A DNA stretch of 64,000 bases from Allodiplogaster sudhausi (taxonomy: Eukaryota; Nematoda; Chromadorea; Rhabditida; Diplogasteridae): the NCBI GenBank assembly GCA_945643635.1, contig CALZFC010000268.1, forward strand, positions 656,501-720,500. Reading direction: 5' to 3'. A program made the position numbers and the translations under genes. The first letter of the stretch is position 1, and each line of letters starts with the position of its first letter. The notes below the pieces were generated by a model. The model was given only the letters and a program-made list of their open reading frames with translations, was not told the DNA's origin and did no database searches. Of the stretch, positions 46,400 through 63,978 are shown piece after piece.

Positions 46400-47830
46400 A
46401 CTTGAATGAGATAAATATAGCCCCAATAGCCACCATCTGCTAGTCATTGTCACGAATGTGTGTTGTCCTGTCCTCTGTCCTCACATGACATGGAAAAGGA
46501 CCAACTTCAGAGAGAGTGAGAGTAGAAAGGAATGTCTGGAATGTGAAGAGAAGAAGAAGAAGAAGAAGAAGAAGAAAACATCCGACATTGGCCATGTGCC
46601 TTGGTGCATAAATTAACAGACGGGTGATATGAGATGAATTCTTATGGTTAGTGACTCTTTTATGATGGCCATAAATGTGAAAATTAAAGAAGAAGTGAAA
46701 ATTTGTTTACCTCGTTTTGGGGTTTCTATGTTTTTTTTGTGAAATTATTATTTTTTTAACGAAACTATTCTTGGCAAAATAATGGAAAAGGATGTGATGG
46801 CTAGAGAGATTTACTTGCAAGTCTTATATTATATTAAATGTTGAGCTATCAAAAGCAAGAGAACAGCGGGCCATAGTAAGGTAGCTCGATTTTATTCTTT
46901 CTATCCCTCGAACTATTGGCGACTTTTACCGTACTAAACGAGCAGGGGTTAGAATCCATTTTCTAACTGTTTAATTTTGTGATAAAAAGGGATTCAAGCG
47001 GACGAATGAAGTTGGAAAGGCCGAACAAATATGGAACAACGAAAAACCAAACAACCGGCGATTCACCGAAGAATGAAGAGGAGAACGAATTCAAAGTCGA
47101 CCATTCACTGTCGTGGAAGTATTTCAAAATGACAATTCTTTCCGTTTCAAAAACTTGAATTTGATCACCGGAACATAAAAATTTGAAAAAAACCTTTATG
47201 AGGAATAAAATTAAAACCTTTAAGCACTTTAGACATCCGGAGATAGAAATTAAAAAAATGGAATGCACATGCAGTTTGATTTCACATAATACAGTTTCTT
47301 GTGAATGAAGTACCTGGTTCTTTGGAGAATTAATTTCTTAATTTATGATTTGCAAATAATAAACTATTTTTTCGTCGGATATTTTATAGAAAGAAGAATG
47401 ATCATCGAAATATCGAAATAAAAAATTGCCGCATTAACGCTTGTAGTATGTATATATCCTTGCTTGCAGTTCACATTGACTAGTATGTAAGTATGCCTTT
47501 CTTGTGTTTATAGTAGAGTCTCCGTTTGATGTCTAACATCACTTCACCGTAAAGTGCAAAGAAACTATCTTTATCATAACCTGTTTGGTTTTGAATGAAT
47601 GACAAAATAACTGTCAATATCTCTAATAACCATGGTAGAGGTCATCAGCGGAGGACAACATATGTAAATAATAAGAAAACATCAGCAGAGAGGAACTGTC
47701 TTGGTAGAAACAAAATAAACACAATGAAAGTAAAAGAGAGAAAAAAGAGAAAATATGGGAGAAAAAGAGGGAATGCAAGGGACTGCAAGCGGGAGAGGGA
47801 AATGGCGAGATATAGAGAGACAGGAAAGGG
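46400..47830. other. Non-coding stretch beyond the SQOR 3' end
   Basis: Has a (GAA)n run (46546-46576) and a (GA)n tract (47835-47868) touching the SQOR stop region. No supported gene. The minus-strand frame at 46963-47268 has no recognisable domain. Confidence 0.35.
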
Positions 47831-47832
47831 GT

Positions 47833-47870
<38 letters not shown>

Positions 47871-47879
47871 TGAATGTCC

Positions 47880-53894
<6,015 letters not shown>

Positions 53895-54199
53895 CGCTAG
53901 CTATTGAGCTGAAGCAGTTGTAGAAACAAAGAAGAAATCGTTCGAACGGAACCGTCAAAACGGAAAGAACGCATTTGAGGTTTAAAAAAATTGGTTGTGA
54001 AAGCAAGGTGATGGTTGAGTATAACAAGACTAAATCTCACTCTCCTTTAAATACCAGTAACCCTCGTCATTGTTGAGACAAACATAAAAACAAGCAAAGT
54101 GAAAACGTGCGGCCTAAAGTAAAACGTGGTAGACTTGCATCGCGTAAGGTGGCCGTGCTCTCGTGAGCAATGGTCAGCATCAACTGTCTGCATCTTTCG

Positions 54200-54570
54200 T
54201 CTCTGGCTCAAATATGCTCTCTCTCTCATTTTCTCTCTTTCTCTCTCCATCATGTTCTCACTCTCTCCCCCATTCGTCCTCTCTCACTTTCACAGTTTCT
54301 CACTCTCTCTCACCTTCCTCCTGCAACAACCTCTGCAGTCGAGCTGTAATATTTCATCTCAGACCCTCTTTCCCTCTCTCTATCTCGCTCTCTCTCTCTC
54401 TCTCCATTTCTCTTTCTCTGCTCTCGAGTACTTCGATTACCGCTCGTCTGCAGGTTCAACTTGCCGTTTGGCATGTAAACATGACTGTTTGTGAGCGTAA
54501 TCTGGAGGGAAGAGAGAGAGAGAGAGAGAGAGTGAGAGCGAGAGAGGGAGAGAGAAAGAGACAAAGTGAT
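54200..54570. repeat. CT then GA tracts upstream of SQOR
   Basis: CT-rich at 54212-54310 and 54366-54422, GA-rich at 54508-54580, in the 1.6-kb spacer between the divergent SQOR and CAP genes. Both promoters must lie in this spacer; I see no convincing core element. Confidence 0.7.
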
Positions 54571-55519
54571 AGAGAAGAGAGAAACGTAGTTTATGCTGTG
54601 TTCCTTTTAGTAGTTCGAGCTTTGCTGCAGAAACTCGGCTGCTCCTGCTGCTGCAGTGTATGAATGATGTGTCGCATGTTTATAGTTAAATACACTGAAG
54701 CGATCTATGCTATAAAGCCAAATCACAAGCCGATAATATGCACATAAACCAGAATATGAATCATCTGGTTTTTTTTATCATTTTCTGACTTGAAAATCAG
54801 TTCACAGAATTTCACGAGCGCTGTTGCTATAGTGATTTTTCCTCCAATTTTTTTTAAGACTACCGGGCGCTAAAGTAATGTTTCTTTCTTTCTTCGTGAC
54901 TAAGCGAAATGAGGAGGGCGAGAAATAAAAAAAATTATTTATCTCTCTCCGAGGACGTTGATACAATTATATAATGTTTACGAGTGAATTCATAAGCGAT
55001 AGTTTACTGATTGTGCGATGAGAATGATGCCGGATGTAGAAGTTGTCGAGTAGTAATAATTACAATACAGTTAGTTCTTCTTCCACGTTTTCGGTGGATG
55101 CCTTGCTTTCTGTTATGCTTGTATGTAGAGGAGCAAATCGCAGTACACTGAAACAAACATTCTTGATCAGCTTTTGATGCCTTATGTCGTTCTTCTTTCT
55201 CAATCCAAAATTTTCTCGATATCTCTATTGCTCACTCTCTCAATCTGATCTGTTCGGGATCTCTCTACATTCCTGTTCCCCTACTGGATCATCTGATCTA
55301 TCCCAATGCAGGAAGACGAGGGGCTGAATGTCTCTTTTTTTGGTGACGAAGCTCCATGCTTCAGTCTTGCTCTCCTCTTCTCATTGCCTGGTCAAACAAG
55401 GCGAGACAGAAGGGAACAAGTAAATAAGCGGAAAATAAAGGGAGAGGAAGCCGAGCTTAACCTTTAACGGCTCCAACCAAGCCTTTCGCCGTTTTCTTTT
55501 ATATTTCATAAAAAGAAAA

Positions 55520-57328
55520 ATGGCCAACTTCCGCGCATATCTCTCGTTGTCAGCACTACTTCTCGTCTACGGTTAGTTTTAATGTTCTCATGAGAGACTT
55601 ATACAAATTGAGATTTAAAAAAAAATATTATTAAAGTTTTTTTTTCTATTTCTCTTTTTTTAAAGTTGCATCATTCGCGTCGGCTGCCTGCAAAGGGGGC
55701 ATACCGCAGGAAGAGGTATACTTGTATTATATAAACTTTTCCTAATATTTAATTTTTTTTATTCATTTAAATTTTTAAATGTTTACCTTGTATTATCAAC
55801 CAGTATACTATTAATAACAGCTTCGCAATCGCGAAGTGAACAACTGTATAAATAGCAACAACTAACATAAGGACAGTGTGATGCTTGAGATAGGCAAGAT
55901 TCTGGCTGCTCACAACAAACTGCGAGCGGCTGTCTCGGCTGGAACTTACGTGGCCAAAGGCGCCGCTCTGCCACAACCAAAGACGCCGCTGCGAGCGCTG
56001 GTTTCGTTCCTTGTCCTTTTGCACTCGACTTACATACATATGTATAAGGCATATATTGTATTTTTCAATAATAATAATCGAACCCCTCGAGCCGTATGTC
56101 GTCTAGGAATGGGACTGCGACCTCGCGCAACGGGCGCAGTCGTGGGCGGCGCACTGCAGCGTCGAGAACTCCAAGTGGGCAAGAGTCGGCGAGAACACAT
56201 TCATGACCGAGGAGAAAGACGGCAAGGTTTAGTTGTTCCATCGTTTTGTTGATATTCTATCATTTATCCTAGACAACAAAAACATTAAAAGTACTTGCTA
56301 TTTGAAAAGTATGTATTTAATACTTTGTGTTATTTCGTCATTCGCATCCCCTTATCGTTTCCTCTTATGAGTGAGAAGGGTCATATCAAACTTAAAGGAG
56401 TCTCCGGCAAATAAATAGTGTCTTGTAAGCTAATATATCTTAACGCAAATGTAGTCGTGCGAAAATGGAAGTAAAAAAAATAAATTGAAACCTCAATTCG
56501 CAGCTTTCTTTCACCGGACTCGGCGACGAGGCAGCCGCCGCTTGGGAGAATGAGCTGCAGACAAATGGACTTAAGGTTGTAGAAAAAAAATGGAATTGAT
56601 TAAAATTTATTTAGAGACTTAAAAAGGCTGTCCAGGGACCTTAAAACGACTGCAAACGTGATGAAAAAATGTTCATTAGAAGAAAAGCAAATAGAAAAGT
56701 ATGCTCTATTATAATCTCCTTGGTTAGCTTCTATTAAAATGAGACATGATACTGTCGGTATTTGATTTTGGCAAAAAGATTATTCGAATTTTGGCGATTG
56801 CATTTTTTTCTATTCTAGAAAATTTAATATTTCTTCCTCCCAGGAGGTTCATCTCACACCCGAACTCTGGAAGACCGAAACAGCGCATGCGACGCAAGTG
56901 AGAGTTTTGTTGGCTGTTTTTTTTAATCTGTTGTGCTTCATTGCATAATCTCTGCAAAATCAGTATTGTGAATGAAATTTGATAAAATGTTTGAAAACAA
57001 TTTAAAACCTAAAATGATTCGAACAATTTTGTCCTGCTGCTCATGTTTCGCTTCTCATTGTTAGATGCTGTGGGCAAACACGTCCAAGATAGGTTGCGGG
57101 ATGGCGGCGTGCGCAGCCGGAAGACGTGCCGTTGTCGTCTGCCAATATAAAGCACCGTTAGGGAGATTATTCTTATTGCAAACCAATAGCTCAACTAAAT
57201 ATCATTAAATATCATATTTTCGTTCATATTTTTCATTAGTCATAATTCACCCCAGGTTTGCCATAATTTTTTTGACATATTTTAGAGGCAACGAGCTTGG
57301 CAAGGATGTCTATGAAACCAAGAATTAA
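55520..57328 (+). CDS. Secreted CAP/SCP-TAPS (venom-allergen-like) protein, 8 exons
   Basis: Exons 55520-55571, 55666-55715, 55872-56000, 56107-56226, 56504-56575, 56844-56897, 57065-57156, 57286-57328; all phases fit, 203 aa. Signal peptide MANFRAYLSLSALLLVYVAS with likely cleavage after ASA. It is a single CAP domain: AAHNKLRAAV (His48), WDCDLAQRAQSWA, GEN with Glu106, WENEL (Glu132), the CAP1 motif HATQMLWANTSKIGCG with His156, and the CAP2 motif VVCQYKAPGNELGKDVYE. His48, Glu106, Glu132 and His156 are the usual CAP cavity residues. This family is abundant in nematode secretions, insect venoms and other tissues, and its molecular role is not settled. The exon 3 acceptor (CATAAG) is the weakest site. 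A poly(A) signal AATAAA is at 57368. Confidence 0.9.
56395..56440. repeat. Solo end of the AAGGA MITE family
   Basis: TAAAGGAGTCTCCGGCAAATA matches the left end of the elements at 20396 and 44713. It lies in CAP intron 4. No right end follows nearby. Confidence 0.4.
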
Positions 57329-57637
57329 AGAATGACTTATCTGCACGATTTAAGTTGCTTCGTTCACAATAAAAAGTATAACATTAATATGTGCATGCTT
57401 TTAGATACAAAAATGCAGGCTGCAAAATCTTTAGCTTGTGAGTATTGGATGTAGACATACACAAATGCCAGCCAGTATTCACAAATAAGTACAGCGTGAT
57501 TTGCTCGACATCAACATTTGAAGGCTACAAACGGGAATGATAGAGAAGAGTAAACACTTTTTTGGGGCCGATACAAAGTTGTTTGAACAAGTTGTTCCTG
57601 AAAAAGTAACTAAATATCTAAACAAAAGAGGAAATTA

Positions 57638-57766
57638 AAGTAGGGCGATCACCGAAACATTATGTGAGATTTTATTCAAGCGTGCATTTTTCATGCAGCG
57701 AATTTCAGCGACCTGCGAAATAGCGCGCGAGAATGAGAGTGCGTACTTTCGGTGATCGCCCTCCTT
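57638..57766. mobile_element. 129-bp MITE (AGGGCGATCACCGAAA family)
   Basis: AAGTAGGGCGATCACCGAAA at the left and TTTCGGTGATCGCCCTCCTT at the right, flanked by TA (57636-57637, 57767-57768). A degenerate single end, GGGTGATCACCGAAATTAG, lies at 38880 in a copine intron. The AAG(T/G)A start recalls the AAGGA family, but the interior differs. Confidence 0.7.
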
Positions 57767-58042
57767 TAAAGGAACAAGGAACCAAACCTTAATATATTTT
57801 AATTTTCCTTGCCATTGTAGTTACATAAGTATCTCTAAAACACATGCCGCCTCTCCCTGTTGTCTAGCAAAAGACGCGAATTTAAGTGAGTTGTTGACTC
57901 CTTTATTGAGTCCTATTTAGCTTCACAAAGAAGAGTTCTCGTCGCCATGCTTTTTTCATTGCTCAGGAAGTGTTATTGTCTAAATTTGTATCTATTTCTA
58001 AACTATATATTGAATATGCGGGCGAACAAACTTCTATTAACG

Positions 58043-60403
58043 TCATCTTGGCAAGCGTCTTGAGGAGATGCTCGGCATGTGATTCGAAGAAGGTTGCTGC
58101 GAAGGAGTGGAGCGCTCGCGGAAGATACGCATGAAGGCCAGCTTCAAGGCGGCGCGATAGTCGCTCGAGCACAACAAGTACAAGTAGAAGTTCAGCACTG
58201 ATCTGGAGAAATAAATGCTATGCCATCTACCACGTGCTGAAGTTTTGTTCACGACATAGATAAAGTTAAGATAAGAATTGCTTTTACTCAAAATTCGTAA
58301 CAAGTACTTAAATTATATACTAATACATTCTATCAAATATTTCTTGAGGTATTTTTTCTGTTTTTTCTTAATTTATTTTAACATATTTCGGTGATATGTG
58401 ATTAGGATAAATTAATATACACATTCACATAGCACTCAAGGGATCTCTTATGCAAAGGTTGTTATCTAGGTACTATGCATACTGTTTCTGAACGCTCGTT
58501 TTGTTTACAAAAAACCGGTTTGACTTACGAGAGAACATTGATACTCTTGTAGCTGGTGTTCAAGAAAACGCCGAGATCCGATTCAACCGATCCGAACAGA
58601 GCCGAACGGCTGAGGACGAAAGTGATGGAAGAGACGGCAAGCATTACCGTCACTCGCTGGCTACTGCTAGTCGACGACGAATTCGCACTTTGCCTCAAAT
58701 ATGGTGTGTCCAACATAATAAAACTTCCAACTTTAAGCCGGGCGATCTACCTTCTGAGAACGATGACTTTGAAGCCGATAATTGTGTTCAAGAAGACGAG
58801 TGAAAAGGCAGGAACGCCTCCAAATACCCACTAAATTTAGGCTTTTATTTAAAAAAAAAACGTATGTTAATGCATCCACTCACCTTCACTGCTGCGTAAT
58901 AATTTTCTAATACTGTTGTCTCATAGTCCGGAATTAGTTTATAAGGAACACAATGTCTGCAAAGAAAGAACAGGCATGCACATGCAATTTGACATCTGTA
59001 ATTGTGTTTATATTGTAAACTTTTTTAGATCTAAACTTCTTTGATTTATTCTGTATTTTATATTCAGAGGCCACTTTCTCGTGTTGCTTTATACACATTT
59101 TCACACTCAATGCCTCTTCCTCTTTCTCAGCCGTTTCTCGTTTTGTTTCTTGCGAGAACTATAAACTGACATTGCTCGGTCGTTTTGTTCACATCTAAAG
59201 CCAGTTCGTAGAAAGGTTGGAGATGTAAAGAGCAAGGCGGCAGCAGCCAAGCCAAGAACGACTGCGACACGACGACGGAGCCACTTTGCCTTGGTCGCGG
59301 CACCGTAGCGAATCGGCAAGAAAAGTGCGTACAAGCGGTCGATCGCCAGAGCATTCAGGCAGAAACCACTGAATGTAATCGGGGATAATAAGTGTTGTTT
59401 AAAGAGAGTGAATCTGTAGCGAATGCACCTCCAACCAATAAAGGCGTAGCTGAACTCCAGTACGTATTCACTGTAAACAGTGGCAAAAAGAGAGTGCGGG
59501 AACAGTATTGCATGGTAAATCAGAACATATGGGATATAGAAAAAGAGAAGAAGAACGTCAGCAAGTACTGCAGCCTGGAAAAGCAAACCCTCATATGTAC
59601 GAAAGATGAATACATTTATACATAGAAAAACGAACATTTATACTAAGAAAAACAAAACCTTCAAGCATAATGAAGAAACTAGACGATCTCTCCACTTTTT
59701 CTACCAATTCATATTAATGGAAGATAAAATAAATATACCTTAATGAAAATGAGCGAGTTCGTCGGCATAGCAGAGAGCACACGCACGTTGATCGCTTGAC
59801 TGATGAAACCTGCGATAATACACATACGTTTGCAATCTTGAAGTTATCTCTGAATATATCTTTTTTTTTTAAGTTACTACATTCCACTCTTTGCCACATC
59901 TATTCTAATACAAAAAAAGGTTATCATATTCGAACATTTGGGGAATTTTGTTTTCCAGATTGTCAAAAACTGTGGAGATATCGGCTATATCATCCTAAAC
60001 CAAAAAAAATTAACCGATTAAAAGAAGTGTAGGCATGACAAAGGCGCTAAACGTGTCTTCAAGCGATTCTAATAGGTCAAAATCCATTGATGATGAAACA
60101 CAGAAACTCGATTGTTTGCACCAAACTGAAACTGAGCTTCTGATCATAATTATTTGGCGATGTTAACAAATTAAGCTTTTTTTTTGTTCGGTAGAGACCA
60201 AAATTTTGTCCCGGAATTTAAAAGATTCCAATGTTGCCATTACTAAAAAATATGTAGTAAAATATTCAAATCAGCGTTTTGAAAAATTTCAGCTGCATAT
60301 ATATCTTTATTGGCATACATGTTGTTACTTAACGCGAAAACATTACAATGCCATAAATGCACTTACCTATATGTAAAGTTAAAGAAAATAACAAAAACAA
60401 CAT
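58043..60403 (-). CDS. Rhodopsin-family GPCR, FMRFamide-receptor-like, 8 exons
   Basis: Peptide-receptor-type seven-transmembrane protein, expected at the neuronal plasma membrane. Exons: 60367-60403, 59739-59809, 59429-59574, 59171-59368, 58884-58956, 58751-58830, 58529-58693, 58043-58202; every phase fits and the sum is 309 aa. TM1 LFLLFSLTLHIGFISQAINV; TM2 NSLIFIKAAVLADVLLLFFY; TM3 EFSYAFIGWSGFCLNALAID with the DR pair at 95-96 (DRLYALFLPIRY); TM4 RRVAVVLGLAAAALLF; extracellular loop 2 with two cysteines (FRCEQ, HCVPY); TM5 VPAFSLVFLNTIIGFKVIVL; TM6 QRVTVMLAVSSITFVLSRSA; TM7 SINVLSSVLNFYLYLLCSSD. The cytoplasmic tail is rich in Ser/Pro. The TM7 pattern (N...LNF..Y) is that of FMRFamide-type receptors. 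Exon 1 is the least certain: almost no extracellular N-terminus is left, and the real start may lie further upstream. The ligand cannot be told. Confidence 0.78.
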
Positions 60404-60522
60404 GCAAAGAGAATGAGATGGAGGAGTAAACAAAATTACGAAAGAAAAGTAAAGAACGAGAAAGAGGAGAAGGATAAGAAAGTAGGCAAATCGAATATAT
60501 GTAGGTAATTATTTACGAATCA

Positions 60523-61345
60523 TTAAACCGTTGTTTGTGAATGTATCAAAAAAGAGGGAGGGAACAATGCTGAAAAAGGTTGACCGAGGCGATTCAGAGT
60601 GACTAGAACAAAGCGAGAATATAATTTTGTAGCATGCAATTTCTCTGCGAAGTGTTGAAGGGAGAATTCGGAGCTTGCATTTTGAAAAGACAAAAAGTTA
60701 AATCTACAGCGTGCATATAGACGCCTAACTAAGGAAATATTTCTTAACATTTTCGATAAGTTTAATCTCTTGAATCTGATGGGGGCCGTAAACTGGAGAA
60801 GCATACTCCATAATAGATCTAACATTTGCTATATATGCGGCAACAAGCACTTTGGCACTACGAGAGCGAATGCATAGAAAGAGGAAATTTGTGCGCTTAT
60901 TCGCCTCCTTAACAATATCTATAATATGTGGCCGAAATGAAAGATAATTCACCGAGCACACCTAAATCCCTAATATACTGTGGTTTGAAACTATAGAACC
61001 AAATATGGAAAACTGTAGCCTCGGATTAGAATTTCCGAAATGGAGAAGAGCACACTTATCTGCATTGATGGAAAGATGCCATATTTTTACTCAGTCTTCA
61101 ATACATGTTTTGACATAATGGAGAGGGGAGGAAGTCGGATCTCTAGTTGGAATGATACAACTAACGTTCAAGTCATCAGCAAAAAGTAGGGGAAGGAATT
61201 TATTAAAATCAGTGAAATTATCACGAATATGGTTAATAAAAATAAGGAACAGAAGTGGACCAAATACGGTGCCCTCTCCTATTCCAGACAGAACTGTGGA
61301 GGGCAGAGAAAGAGCACTTTCTGGCGAAAGAGCTTGAGTACGATC
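60523..61345 (-). mobile_element. Dead LINE reverse-transcriptase fragment
   Basis: Read on the minus strand, from 61345 down, there are GEGTVFGPLLFLIFINHIRD, then a FADDLNVS block (the YADD-type catalytic site), HLSINADKCALLHFGN, and finally KVLVAAYIANVRSIMEYASP and VYGPHQIQEIKLIENVKKYF. These are in order the palm and thumb blocks of a jockey/CR1-type non-LTR retrotransposon. Stops (TGA after KTCIED, TAG after ILGI) and frame changes show it is inactive. It lies between the two GPCR genes. Confidence 0.78.
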
Positions 61346-61399
61346 GCGCAGAGAATTTTAGAAGGAACCGGCGAAAAATTCTAAATTTTGTGAAAACGT

Positions 61400-62726
61400 T
61401 TAGCTTATATTAAAATAAATGATAAATTTGTTAGTTGACATGGTGAGCGATATGCATAAAATTTTTCTCTTAATCTTGGAAGGAAACGAAACACGAAGGT
61501 TGAGTGAACAATGAACACGCACAAATTGAAACTTCTTGCAGGTTTGATGATCCTTTACTATGGAAATTGGAAAGACTTCCCTCAAATAAAAAAAAACATT
61601 ACGATGGTTAAAAACCTCATTCAGCCAAAAAAAATTAATAAAGTTTGTAAGTGGATAACGAAATAGTAAGCGAAAGAACAAAAGTTTATGCGTACATATA
61701 TGTATAAAAGGAAAGGCTGTAAGAAACCGGTAGAAAGAAAGGCCCGAACTCACGAAAGATTTCACCGAAATTTTACTGAGATCATAATGAAACCTTTATT
61801 AATACTTGGCGAAACTGGCGTCCGCTTTATCAAGACTAATTGCACGCCGGAATTCGCAATCTTGGGTTTCAACAAGCATGATGTGCGAACAGGTCAACAA
61901 CTCATTTAAGTGTATCTAATATACAATCTGTGAATATTTCAAATAATTCCAATCTGCCCGCGTTCTTGACCTCAATACACAGCTTCTCAGCTAATGCCAC
62001 GCGAGATCAAGACTTTGCTGTGAACGAAAAGTGAGAGGCATGCATGTAGAGGTTAGTATGAAAAGACTACAACTTCGGGTGTGCTCTGGACAAGAAAAAA
62101 ACCCAAAGTGAGGGGAATGAACAAACATAGTTACTGACGTCAAAGTATGAGGACTACAAAATAATGAAAAGATTCGATTAGTTCTTCAGACGTAAAAGTG
62201 AAAAAAAGTTGCTTCCACATGCACGCCAAAAATATGATAGTTCTGCACATGATTGAGAAGAAGAACAAACAAAATCTAACATTTCTCGTATTATCGCTCA
62301 ACACACAGAAAAGGGAGTTACGTGGAGCGTAACTTTCGACCATAACTTATACGCGGTTACAATCCTCCGGAACTATTTAAGTGGTTCTGGACGTTGCTTA
62401 CAAAGTGCATACCCACAAGATATGTGGGGCGTAACTTATGTGCATGAAAAAAGTTACGTTCTCGCGTCGCCGACGGCTGCGTGATCAATCGCGCAAGCTA
62501 TGTGGGGCGTAACTTATACGTCGATGCAAAGAATTTACGTCTCTGATTTCTTCGGCCAGGCGGATAGAATTTTATGTATGTTGTTTTTATGTATATTTAT
62601 CAAATAAAATACTTATTATAATAAAATATGAACAAAACCTAATTATAAATATTACAAAAGTGCATAGAACTGACCTGTGATTTTCCGATGTCGCTGAGAA
62701 GTCTCGTTGGGATCTGGAAGTAGAAG

Positions 62727-62772
<46 letters not shown>

Positions 62773-63250
62773 TTTTCACCCGACCGGCACCGAACCCAAC
62801 TTCCAAATGAACAAAATATTGTCCGGAATTTTGAATATTTCACTGCTCACCATTCCTAACGATAGGAAAATTGTCAAATCCTGACAGGCCGGTTGCCCAA
62901 TATTTTTAGGCCCGTTAACACCTCTAATGAATTTATAAACTTTATCGCTATCTACTTAGTTAGAATAGAGTTTTATTACTTAATTGTTTATAAAGAGAAC
63001 AATGCGAAGCATGTTTTTATGGAGATATAAAAGATTTCGAGCCACGCGATAGACCCAGACATACTAATTTCATGTTAACATGCAACATCATTATTAGCCA
63101 GTCCACATAAGGAAGATTTGAAGAATGATTTGTACATATCGTAATAATTTTCCTTTCCTTCGCTGAGAGTCAATAGTATAACATTAATATGTGTGTTTTC
63201 CAAAAAAAAAACATTCAAGAAGTAGTAAGTACAACCTTAATTGTTTATTA
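61400..63250. other. Spacer between the two GPCR genes
   Basis: Holds a short repeat: TGTGGGGCGTAACTTAT at 62422 and 62502 with a variant GTGGAGCGTAACTTTCG at 62321, and GTTACG blocks near 62312 and 62453. A (GA)n tract lies at 62728-62768. No gene is supported. Confidence 0.4.
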
Positions 63251-63304
63251 AATTCATAGTTCGCAAGGCGTTTGAAATCTGCCGCGGCATTAATCTTGCC
63301 GTTT

Positions 63305-63452
63305 GTCCAAGACATGTCAAGGACAACCGGTCATGACCGTTTCAAAATAAAACGGACACATGTCCTGGACACATCCCCTTCCGCCTATCTTAATACACAG
63401 GAGTCTAGGACATGTCTAAGACATGTCCTGGACGCGTCCTGGACAAAAAACC
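63305..63452. repeat. Cluster of ACATGTC palindromes
   Basis: AGACATGTCA (63310), GGACACATGTCC (63354), GGACATGTCT (63408) and AGACATGTCC (63419), with outer GTCCAAGAC and GTCCTGGAC blocks. The outer parts are weak inverted repeats (TTGTCCAAGAC against GTCCTGGACAA), so it may be a small foldback element. Confidence 0.5.
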
Positions 63453-63791
63453 GATCAACCGATCAATCTGCAACTATTCTTATTTCTTAGTATAACGCAT
63501 TGTATGTACATACATAGTATGTTCTGCTGTGAAATATTTTCAATTCTTGTAACATTTGGCTTATAATTTATAACTTCTGCCTGCCAGCATTCATAAATAA
63601 TTACAATGCGATTTGCTCAACATCAAACTCTGACGGCTACAAACAGGAATGAAAGAAGAGAGTAAGTTGAACTTTTCTAAGGCGGAAAACTTGTTTGCAC
63701 AATTTTTTTGCTTAAAAAAAGAAACTAAAATATACGTGGAAGAACGTGCGATAGATATTCACATAGGAAGAAAAGTCGTAAATATGCTTTT

Positions 63792-63978
63792 TCATGGATC
63801 AAGAACAGTCCGATGTCCGAATCTAAGCTTGGAGCTGCTCGAAATGAGGTTCAGGTTCAAGAAGGTTGGTTGCGGCGAAATATTGGAACGCTCGCGGAAG
63901 ATGCGTCTGAAGGCCCTCTTTAGAGCGGTTCGATACTCGCTCGAGAACAGTGAGTAAAAGTTGAAGTTCAGCACTGAT
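63792..63978 (-). CDS. Last exon of a second, paralogous GPCR (partial)
   Basis: After the acceptor TTCTTTAG (63979) the minus strand reads SVLNFNFYSLFSSEYRTALK then RAFRRIFRERSNISPQP and ends at TGA 63792-63794. It aligns residue by residue with the last exon of the neighbouring receptor (SVLNFYLYLLCSSDYRAALK, LAFMRIFRERSTPSQQP), including intron position and phase. This is TM7 and the cytoplasmic tail; the remainder lies beyond the window. The two receptors are tandem duplicates. Confidence 0.75.

Larger units (their letters stand above)
41750..46400. repeat. 4.6-kb domain of alternating GA and CT tracts
   Basis: Dense microsatellite domain. GA on this strand: 41756-41945, 42422-42530, 42655-42770, 42886-43060, 43880-43955, 44050-44125, 44278-44382, 45205-45260, 45335-45395, 45760-45860, 46060-46390. 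CT on this strand: 42048-42155, 42265-42365, 45450-45660. Unique sequence and MITEs lie between them. All long frames here are Arg/Glu/Lys or Leu/Ser runs with no protein meaning. Confidence 0.85.

Noticed and set aside
41500..46450. Many frames of 60-180 codons on both strands
   Set aside because: They are translations of GA/CT repeats (Arg-Glu or Leu-Ser runs) with no domain and no consistent splice structure.
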